From Helichrysum umbraculigerum (taxonomy: Eukaryota > Streptophyta > Magnoliopsida > Asterales > Asteraceae), in assembly GCA_949592205.1 (NCBI GenBank), contig CATIUR010000001.1, positions 44,223,001 through 44,287,000 of the forward strand: 64,000 nucleotides of DNA. Reading direction: 5' to 3'. The notes below the pieces were generated by a model that saw nothing but the letters and a program-made list of their open reading frames with translations, was not told the origin of the DNA and ran no database searches. How positions within the stretch are numbered: position 1 is the stretch's first letter; the number at the start of each line of letters is the position of its first letter. A program made the translations under genes and the position numbers. This document shows positions 55,796 through 64,000 of this stretch, piece by piece.

Positions 55796-58700
55796 TCTTA
55801 ATCTTGTATATATTATTTTATTTAATTAGCTAGGTCACTCAAAGAATAATGGAGACATCTAGCTGTCTAATCTTTTAATTTCTTGTTTGTTTCAGTTTCA
55901 TGTTGTATACAGTGTAAATTATCAATGTTTATTCATAAGGTCTTTTTTTTTTTGGACGTATTAATTGATAATCATAAAGAACATGTGAAATAAGATAATC
56001 TTCTTGCAAACGTTGATAAGTGGCAACGGTGAAATAAGATAATCTTAATTGCATTAAAAACTCTCATGATGATGATCGCCGGTTATGTTTTGTGGAGTAG
56101 AAATTTTCAATATTTTATAAACGCAAGTACTCACATACGTCTATCAAAAAATTACTTTTTTTATCAAGGAATATCTATGTTTTTCTCAATTCAGAACTTA
56201 GTGGTTATAAAATTACCTCGATATTACTAAACGGAAATTCTAGCCTTATGTTTAGTAGTATTTTTTAAGACTTGCGGGTAATTATTAGCTTCAAACATAT
56301 TCCACACATTTTTAGAATTCTTCACAAATTACACTTTTTACCAATTAAATAACATATTTATAACTAAAGTCTTTTTCGATTGGTTGAAACATAGAATTTG
56401 ACACTTATTTAGGACAACCCAAACGAGCAATGTGGACATTTATAATAAGACGGAAGGGGTATTAATTTACAATTATAAGAATTAATTACTTCCAACATGT
56501 CAACTTTCTGATAACTAACAAGCCAACGTAAAATGGAGAATCAAATGAGGGATAAAATGGTAAATCAAGTTCATCATCAATTCCATAGGCGGATTAAACA
56601 TTTGAAATTGCTCAAATGTCCTTCCTTTCTGAAGCAACTAAAACGTAGTTAATTCTAATTTTTTACAGTATATAGGTGCGTTTGGCAAAGTAGATGTTTT
56701 TACAATATATATAGCTGTGTTTGCAAAGTAGATGTTAGATAGAGGTGCAGCTTACGTTAAAGTTGGTAGTTAATTAAAGTTGGTAGTTGAAGTTTATAAG
56801 TTAAAAGCTAGAACTTAAGTATAATTTTTTAAGAATGTTTGAATAAAAATAATATGACATCAAATATTTTTTAACTCAAACATTATTTAATGAATGAGAA
56901 ATGATAATGACAACCCTAATTTTATAAAAATTTAAAATGAAAATTTTAATTTTTAATCAAAAATCTCATTTAATACATCACAAATAAAATTAAAGTTTCA
57001 GTAAATTAAATACAAACATTGAGTGATTTATTTATAATTAGAACTAATAAAGAAACTTTAAACTTCAATAAATGCATTAGAATTAATATATTGATAATAA
57101 TCTCCATATTTGATTAAGGATGCTAATTACACCTAGGTTAATATTGCACTTAGAGCCAGCTCCCGGGTTATTTTTTTGAAAGAAAAGAAGAGAAGAGAAG
57201 AGAAGTGGAAAGAATAAAAAATACATCGTGTTTACGAGTTTTGTTTATGGAGATAAGAAAAGAGAAACGGCAAGAGGATTCAACATTCTTTTTTCTCCAA
57301 ATTGGTAAGATTTGGAAGGATGGAAATTTATAGAAGTTATAAAATGTCGCTTCTTTTCATTTCTCTCCAACTCGGGAATACAAAACATATAAATTTCAGT
57401 TGTATTTTTCCAACTCGGAAACACAAAAACGTTTTTCATTTTCTTTTATTTTCTATCATTTTATCTTTATGTAATAAAAGAAGTGAACTAGTGTAATTAA
57501 TTACATCAATGACTTTTTTTCTTTTAATTTTTTTTGTTCACTTTCTTAATTTGTAACGTATTATGTAAAGCATCATTTCGTACAACAAATATTTAGTTAA
57601 ATTTCTCCATGGAATTGAAATCGTAGACCTTATACAAAGAGAGGAGATAGAGACAGAGAGAGTAAAAGTAGAAGAGGTTGTTCAATAAAGAAGGGTAAAA
57701 AATGAAGATTGAGAGAATCAATAGAATTGCTCCATTATTTATTTTGAAACCTTCCACTCAACTTTTAAATAAAATTACATATTCGAAATCAACTTTTTTT
57801 TCTCTACAATTTGAGTTCCCAGAAGCTATACTTTCGATATAATTTTCTTTTTGTTTGCCGAGTTTTAGAAACTGCGACTTATATAAGCACATGTGATTTT
57901 ATGTATAATCACATGTGATATATGATAAAAATTTAACTTTGCTACACGATTATTCTTTAATGGTGTATGGATGTTAAGTCACTCATGATTACAACTTATT
58001 AGACATTCACATAACTAAACATAATCAAATTTTATATATTGCATTCGTTTTGTGCCAAAATCACATGTGATTTGCTTATTTGAGGTTTAATTACATGTGT
58101 TTTTGAAATGAAATATGGGATACTAGCTTATAATTCACATGTAATTTCACATTTATATTTATTTACATGTATAATTATATTTAATTATTTGAAATTCGTA
58201 TTTATTTACACTTTAATCACATGTGATTACTAATTCAATATTTAATCACAAACGATTACAACATCTTTTTCTTTTTGTTGGTTTATTAAATTATTAAATA
58301 AATTTTTTTGCGTGTGATTTTGTACTTATAATTTTTAAATTTGATTATTTATAATTTATTATTACTAGTGATCCGAATCTTAAAATTTGATCGTAAATAT
58401 AATCACATGTGCATATTAAATCGCACTAAATCACACGTGATTTAACATTATGAATTTTAAATACCCATTTGAAAATAATAATAATAAATAAATTCTTTGA
58501 AAGTATATCATGTGAGATCTCTAATTAAAGATGAAAAGACTCTGATTTCAATAGTGTAATTGTTATAATTTATAAATTATGTTTTGTTAGATAAATAATT
58601 TTAATTAAAAAAGAGGAAAATAAGTATTTGAAATGGACCAATCTTATTAATTCTTCATATTTTTCATTTTATTGTCATTTATTGAACTTTATTCTAAGGG

Positions 58701-59311
58701 AGAAATGACAAATATAGAGATATATAAAAAAAATATGCATTAAGGATACCACATTGAACAAACTAAATACAGGTATTGTCTAAGTTTTAAACTTAGATTG
58801 ATTTCTAGTATTTTAATGCATAATAAATATTCCAGAAGAACCCAAAGTGTTATGTTTTGATTTTTAAAGTTTTCTCTTTTTCAATTTTGACCTTAAATAT
58901 TTTTGATCGTGTTATAAAATATGTGATGAAAATTATACCAATGATAATACATTTAAACCCAATCCATTTATATATTTTACATCAAGTATTATATAATATA
59001 AACAAAAATATTTAATGTCAAAGTTGAAAAAAAAAAATTTAAAAAGTCAAAGCATGACACTTTGATTGACAAAAGGAGAATATATCAAGTATCAACATAT
59101 TTTTAATTAATTTACGTTAACATTTTTTATTTTTCTTTTGAATAGTTAAGATTTCATTAAGAGCTCAACCGAAAGCAAACAATTTACATTCACATTTGTA
59201 TTATGTGCATTTATATAATATAATTTTTAATATACACATTAAAATAGATACTCCGTATTACAAATGCAGACAATAGATATGAGTAAACATTACAATATAA
59301 AAAGACGTAAT
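55796..59311. other. Spacer between peptide genes 2 and 3
   Basis: 3.5 kb, very AT-rich, no gene supported. It contains a repeated word TTTGGCAAAGTAGATG/TTTGCAAAGTAGATG (56675-56730) that resembles the end of a hAT-type MITE, GA-rich stretches (57180-57205, 57640-57680) and the CACATGTG cluster listed next. Confidence 0.6.
57888..58440. repeat. Cluster of ATCACATGTGAT-type palindromes
   Basis: CACATGTG occurs at 57888, 57910, 58062, 58218 and 58405, with near copies at about 58092 (ACATGTGT), 58135 (CACATGTA) and 58433 (CACACGTG), mostly inside AATCACATGTGATT. CACATGTG is a MYC-type E-box but also a typical sub-terminal transposon motif; no transposon ends were identified around it. Confidence 0.75.
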
Positions 59312-59642
59312 TTGACTGGTCTTGTATATTGGAATCACTACAGGTCAAAAAGACCCTCCTCGAATGAACAACAAATTCAATATTAATTTCTAGGCACCTT
59401 CGTCTATTCCAAGTCAAACTCTCTAGGTGTATATATATCTACATCTAATCTAACTACTAATAATAATAGATGCATCTAATATATAAAATCTAAATCAAAG
59501 TATATATATACCTCTTCCCTCCACACTCTTCTTCACATTGTACTAGTCTCAAAAACCTTAAAAGTTAATTAAAAGTAATTAACAAGGTTATTTATAAAGT
59601 TAAGATACCAGTTTCGCTATAATCTTCGATCTTGATTCGAAG
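59312..59642 (+). promoter_or_regulatory. Promoter of peptide gene 3
   Basis: TTGACT (59312-59317) after AGACGTAA, GGTCAA (59343-59348), AGTCAA (59412-59417) in CCAAGTCAAACT, and TATATATATA (59501-59510). Two of these W-boxes and their neighbours match the gene 2 promoter. The distance from TATA to ATG is about 140 bases, longer than in gene 2. Confidence 0.65.
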
Positions 59643-59855
59643 ATGGCCTTTAAGAAAATGTGTACTCTTTTGTCTTGTTTGGTGATTTTGGTTGTTGTGA
59701 TGAGTCCACATGTAGTTGAAGGAAGAGCTCTGTGCGAGGAGTTCACCAGAGCTAACGATCTCTACTCGTCGGTTTACGAAAATGCCAAAACGGGCATGTC
59801 TTTATGGTTCGAGCAACTCGCGTCTGGACCTAGCCCCAAAGGACCTGGCCATTAA
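59643..59855 (+). CDS. PIP/PIPL-type secreted peptide precursor, gene 3
   Basis: 70 residues, no intron. The signal peptide is residues 1-27 (MAFKKMCTLLSC, ending HVVEG), the middle is 28-60, and SGPSPKGPGH lies at 61-70, ending in His before TAA. The last 20 residues are the same as in gene 2. The genes share orientation and lie 4-5 kb apart, so this is a tandem family that has kept its secreted form and its C-terminal motif while the DNA between them has turned over. The role is by family, as for the other two. All three are too short for many annotation pipelines and may be missing from public gene sets. Confidence 0.9.
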   Translation: MAFKKMCTLLSCLVILVVVMSPHVVEGRALCEEFTRANDLYSSVYENAKTGMSLWFEQLASGPSPKGPGH

Positions 59856-60202
59856 TCTGATTATGCATGGAGTAGTTAGTTCATGCAGAAACTAAAAAGA
59901 GAAATTAATTCGTCAATTCTTTTCTCGGTTTTTCGATCAGTTACATGTGTATGGAATTGTCTAAAATATATTTTTCTTGCATATATATATACAATGTAAA
60001 ACACCAATATTTGTACGTCCTTCCTTTTTCGTTTGACTTCTATTAACATTGAGGTGAAATTTCCATCAAATATAGTTAATTACTTGTCTACTTATTTGTG
60101 AAGTTATTATGAGATGCTTACACCTCAATTCAAACGTGATTTATCTAGAGGTTTTACACGATGTATAAACAAAATTAGTACCAAAACACGAGTTGTGTAT
60201 TT
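59856..60202. other. 3' flank of peptide gene 3
   Basis: Untranslated and intergenic DNA, AT-rich; no gene seen. Confidence 0.6.
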
Positions 60203-60217
60203 CTTTCAGATTTAGTT

Positions 60218-60416
60218 TTTTTTTTTTGAAAGGCAGTAGAGTGATTCCGGGCGGTTAAGGCTACTAGGCAAGCTAGTGGACTCGATGCGCTGGCGAGGTC
60301 ACTATCCCCCACTGCTTCTAGAAGGAAAAACCCCACAAGGTTCCGAGCGAGGCTCGAACCTGGGCCTTGTGGGTAAAACTCCACTGCATCAGACCAGCTA
60401 GGCTGGCCATCATTTG
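60218..60416 (-). mobile_element. tRNA-derived SINE
   Basis: Read on the minus strand it begins near GGCCAGCCTAGC, has a Pol III A-box-like TAGCTGGTCTGATGCAGTGG and a B-box GGTTCGAGCCT (near 60350), and ends in an A run (T run at about 60218-60227 on the plus strand). A perfect 15-bp duplication CTTTCAGATTTAGTT flanks it (60203-60217 and 60417-60431). The 69-codon frame across it is not a gene. Confidence 0.9.
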
Positions 60417-60587
60417 CTTTCAGATTTAGTTGTTAGCATTAACTTTCTCATTTAGGTAATATTATCATTTTTTTCTCGACTTTGATTCTCATCCACTATA
60501 TGCTACCACTAAACGATCAGATCATTTTATAGTTATTTAAAATACTTATGTATGTAACATTATTCTTAATTTCTCGGTTATCACTGC

Positions 60588-61075
60588 CACTACAAAAAAA
60601 ATGTTAATTCTCCACGCTTTTTTCTTCACACTTTTATAAAGTGTTGAATTATTTGCTAAGTTATTCACACTTATAAGTGTGTACAAAATGTTCACGCTTT
60701 TAAGCGTGAAGAAATTGAACTAATAACAATCTTTATTATAATGTTCACACTTATAAGTGTGAAAAAATTGAACAAAGTCCACACCTAAAAGCGTGAAGAT
60801 TATTGCTGACACTCAATTTGTTCACGCTTCTTAAGCGTGAAGAATTTGGGTGTTAAGAAATAATTTTCATGCTTTAAAGTGTTGCAAATATAACATTTTT
60901 TCACGCTTGTAAGCGTCAACATTGTGATATATATTATTATTAGTTCAATTTGTTCACACTTAAATGCGTGAACATTTTGTACACATTTATAAGTGTGAAT
61001 AACTTAGCAAATAAGTTAACACTTTATAAAAACGTGAAGAAAAAAGCGTGGAGAATTGACACTTTTGTTGTAGTG
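60588..61075. mobile_element. Miniature CACTA-type element with long inverted repeats
   Basis: Left end CACTACAAAAAA; the right end read in reverse is CACTACAACAAAAGTG. Both continue with AATTCTCCACGCTTTTTTCT, so the arms pair for most of 488 bp. Inside, TTCACGCTT/AAGCGTGAA and TTCACACTTATAAGTGTGAA recur. The flanking triplets are TGC and CGC, one mismatch from a 3-bp duplication. No gene. Confidence 0.8.
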
Positions 61076-61078
61076 CGC

Positions 61079-61799
61079 CTTCTCATTCCTTCGACTGGTC
61101 TTGATTTTGCATATCGTTGCCGATCACCACTGATTTTGTTCAAAGAGTGTCATTGCAACATACGAGTATTCTATTAGTGTTATTGAATTCCCCTTTTGAT
61201 GTATATATGAAAACGAAAATGCATGTTATAAGACTTTCTTTATTTTCAAAGGTGAATACGAAGATCTAACAACACACATTACACATGTTATTTATACATT
61301 TACGCACATTACTATTTACACATATCTGTTACACTTTTGTCTTTAGTGATCGAGAATTCAACTCACAACGTCCTGATACTTAGCATATATTTGCAACTTG
61401 TGACTTATTTTAATCGCAGGTGTTGCTAATTAGATTCCTTTGATATGAAATGTTAAGGGTTATAGGCTACGGACTTTCACTTTTGTATCAAGTTAGATAA
61501 CGAATCAATTTTATTATTAATTCGTAACAAACTTACAAATTTTGTGTCGAGTTATATAATAGATATTACGTGGCATATTATCGTAATGTCACGCTAGTAA
61601 AACAATTTTAATAATATGTATAAGTAACCGGAAAGAAAAGAGATTACGGTTTTCAAAATATATTACCCAAGACATTCGACCAAAACCTTAAAGCACGAGT
61701 ACCTAACAGAAGTAATTACTACCCAATAAAAGTTTTGTGAAATTGTAAAATGATAGATGATTATTAAAAGTATATTACACACTATATACGGAAAGGAGA
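61079..61799. other. Intergenic DNA
   Basis: No feature recognised. Confidence 0.5.
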
Positions 61800-61925
61800 G
61801 TGATTCATACACCACCAAAAGTTCTCCGTATACCACTAACTATGCTTTACAGTGTTGTACAGTACAACATCATGAAGCACAATTAGTGGTGTACGGAGAA
61901 TTTTTGGTGGTGTACGGAGAATCAC
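61800..61925. repeat. Short near-perfect foldback (MITE-like)
   Basis: GTGATTCATACACCACCAAA on the left pairs with the complement of TTTGGTGGTGTACGGAGAATCAC on the right; pairing continues inward through CCGTATACCACTAA against TTAGTGGTGTACGG to a centre near TTGTACAGTACAA. Total 126 bp. Confidence 0.8.
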
Positions 61926-62765
61926 CCAAATGTAAAATTGGGTAAGTAAGTTAATATTTAATAGATGTGAACTTTCTGAAAACAAAACCAAATTAAGAAT
62001 ATTATTTTATTGTTTTGACTTATTAGTAGCTAGGTTCATATTTAAATTGACATTCGTCAATATATATTTGGAGTCTACTTGTTAATTATTAATTAACACA
62101 ATAATAATAATGTCATAATCTAAGAAGTTCCTACGGTTCTCAGCTCGATCGCCTTTTTATACTTTTCTATTTGATGCATCATTAAATAATTTCCAATTAC
62201 GAATAAATTAACCAACAGTCATATTCAGAACGTATATGCATTTATTTAATGAACACCAAATTTGACTAATCACTGAATTAGATTACGACTACGTACCACA
62301 TACATACAAGTTTAAGCTTACATCACATTTTATATTTTTAATCAATTTCAATTTGAGCTTAGATTTGCATGCATTGGAAACTTAAGTACGTGTAGTATAC
62401 GTGCCATTTTCTGTATTTTTTAACGAGGTGATGGAAACAACAAATAAAATGATTCATATACCAATATTATGTTATTATATACTTGTATTGTGAGCCTCAA
62501 ATGTTGTACAGTTTGGTGTATTAAACAATTTCTTTGTTTTATTTATCATCTCCTTTTTTTAACTACTGAGGAGTATATTAAAATGCACACCAACAAGATA
62601 CTAGATGCAAAAAGTGTGTTACGTGTTTCACTTGATAGGGGTTATATATCGAATCCACCAAATTCAAAGTAGTTTTCTTATCCCTACAATAAATTTAAGT
62701 GTAATAAAAAAGTTTAACTTCATCACAAATTGTATCTAGAGGGGAATCTATGCCTAATTTAGGTG
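61926..62765. other. Intergenic DNA
   Basis: AT-rich; no feature recognised. A 67-codon frame at 62469-62672 is not supported. Confidence 0.5.
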
Positions 62766-62773
62766 GGTCCAGT

Positions 62774-63119
62774 TAGTGGTGAACAAAATCGGTTTATAAC
62801 CGAACCTGACCCGAACCCGGAACCCGAACCGGGTTTTGGTCAACAAGTGAAAATCGGTTTTTGACCTAACTCGAACCGGGTTTTTGACCAACCCGAACCG
62901 GGTTTTTGACTAGTTTTCGGGTTTTTTCCGGGTTTTCAACCGGATTTTTGACCGGGTTTTCAACCCGACCCGGTTTCAACCCGGTTTTGAATTCTAAATA
63001 CGCAACCCGGGTTCCAACCCGCCGGGTTCTCCCAAAACCCGAACCGGGTTCAAAAAACCTGGTTTTTTTTAAAACCGATTTCGGCTTTTTTTCGGGTTCG
63101 GGTTTTTTGTTAATGCCTA
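62774..63119. mobile_element. hAT-type MITE rich in CCGGGTTTT repeats
   Basis: A perfect 8-bp duplication GGTCCAGT (62766-62773 and 63120-63127), the length made by hAT transposases, flanks 346 bp. The ends TAGTGGTGAACAAAA and, in reverse, TAGGCATTAACAAAA agree at 11 of 15 bases. The interior is mostly variants of GAACCGGGTTTTTGACC, which create open frames on both strands that are not genes. Confidence 0.88.
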
Positions 63120-63127
63120 GGTCCAGT

Positions 63128-63730
63128 GACCGTGACCATCCTTGGAAATAATTTGTCACCACAGAACCCATATAAATTTTTATTGGACCCCATTAAAACT
63201 CGTTTTGGACCACCCCCCCCTAACTTTAAACTTACAAGTCCAACCATTAAAATTTAGCCCAATTCTATGTCAACAAAAGTAAAAGAATATATTAAGCTAG
63301 TTGTACTTTTGATGTCGAGATTTGAAATTTTTAATAAGAGTTGGCCAAATTCAAAAAATGTAGATATTTTATAAACTATTGTATAAACTTGTTATGTATT
63401 TATAGAATCATCACTTATTTGTTATATATCCGCTGTAATTTTATTTGATTGATTATTTTGAATTTGGTTATACATATTGTTAATGTTTGATTGATTATCA
63501 TGCTATCTTAGTTTTGCAGTTTGATTTGATTTGATTCATGCTAATGTAGTTTCTTTATTTTTCGAAATTTTTTTAAGTTGTTAGTTGTGACAACGGGAAA
63601 GTTCTTAATTCTTTCGGTTGCAACATTAAACTAGTTGCAATATAAAACTCCTTAACAAGCAACGAGAAAAGTCATGAAACCTCGTTGATATGATTTACAT
63701 TTAATTTACTCTTTAAGACTATAGTCAAAT
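63128..63730. other. Intergenic DNA
   Basis: AT-rich, no feature recognised beyond a run of nine C at about 63212. Confidence 0.5.
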
Positions 63731-63958
63731 GGAAAATGCTATTTGTAACCCTTAGGGCTATGTCTAAGGTTCTAACTTCCATCCAAAACCGCCCAACTTT
63801 CTTTAACCGTCATAAACCGCCAACCACATATAGTTAAATAGGCAACATAATTAGTTGGCGGTTTTACAGTAGTTTGCAATTTTCAATAGAAGTTGACGGT
63901 TACTTTCAGAAGATTATATTGTTATTCATAGCCCTAAGGGCTAAGGATAGGAAAATCC
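63731..63958. mobile_element. Possible Mutator-type MITE
   Basis: The left 32 bases (from GGAAAATGCTATTTG) and the complement of the right 32 (from GGATTTTCCTATCC) agree at about 25 positions, including CCCTTAGGGCTATG. The flanks TAGTCAAAT and TAATTAAAT agree at 7 of 9 bases, which would suit a worn 9-bp duplication. Confidence 0.5.
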
Positions 63959-64000
63959 TAATTAAATTTATGTTTTATATAATTTTATGTATTGATGACC

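Noticed and set aside
56670..56740. hAT-like MITE starting GTGCGTTTGGCAAAG
   Set aside because: Only one end-like word with a nearby direct repeat; no matching inverted end.
50458..59855. CEP or IDA peptide family for the three small genes
   Set aside because: CEPs have a DxRPTxPGxSPGxGH-type motif and IDA peptides end in a Pro/Ser-rich motif with Asn; here the full SGPSPxGxGH of PIP/PIPL is present, with a single C-terminal motif copy.
62866..63171. 101-codon minus-strand and 81-codon plus-strand frames
   Set aside because: Both are translations of the CCGGGTTTT repeats of the hAT MITE.

Overview
This is plant nuclear DNA. It is dense in LTR retrotransposons, CACTA and hAT transposons, a Pol III SINE and interstitial telomere repeats of the plant TTTAGGG type, and it carries a small family of plant-type secreted signalling-peptide genes. 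A eudicot is likely. The gag style of the pol-less copia-like elements and the Tekay/Del-type gypsy polyproteins resemble what is common in Asteraceae, but that family assignment is inference.

Positions 1-43013 are one nest of LTR elements that can be taken apart base by base from LTR ends and 5-bp target duplications. The outermost element is a gag-only, pol-less copia-like element (+ strand) whose 5' LTR starts left of the window and whose 3' LTR ends at 43013. Four elements sit directly inside it: a 1.5-kb TRIM-like element (367-1905, duplication GTTTG); a 20.3-kb reverse-strand pol-less element (2257-22571, in an AT microsatellite, duplication TATAT); a Tekay/Del-type gypsy element in the outer gag (23317-33068, duplication AATAC); and a Ty1-copia element in the outer 3' LTR (37199-42739, duplication GTCGC). 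A second Tekay/Del gypsy element (9874-20237, duplication ATGAG) lies inside the gag of the reverse-strand element. By LTR comparison by eye, both gypsy copies are very young (3 to 5 substitutions in 2.4 kb) and the others are older (about 1%). Gypsy copy 2 has an uninterrupted 1481-residue gag-pol. Copy 1 has one nonsense codon. The copia copy has a frameshift and a stop.

The reverse-strand element is the most unusual retroelement. It has an interrupted but otherwise open gag, no protease, reverse transcriptase or integrase, and then an approximately 1470-codon frame of unknown function (3521-7942) behind a possible promoter of its own.

Positions 43014-64000 are gene-bearing. A 4.45-kb non-autonomous CACTA element (44964-49414) with internal 375-bp tandem repeats is followed by three intronless genes in the same orientation (50458, 55583, 59643). 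They encode 70-71-residue preproproteins with a signal peptide, a variable middle and a C-terminal SGPSPxGPGH motif, the hallmark of PIP/PIPL peptides (PAMP-induced secreted peptide family). Genes 2 and 3 are recent duplicates with matching W-box-rich promoters. Gene 1 is more diverged and has its own W-box/G-box promoter. The spacers hold MITEs, a SINE, interstitial telomere repeats and a cluster of CACATGTG palindromes.
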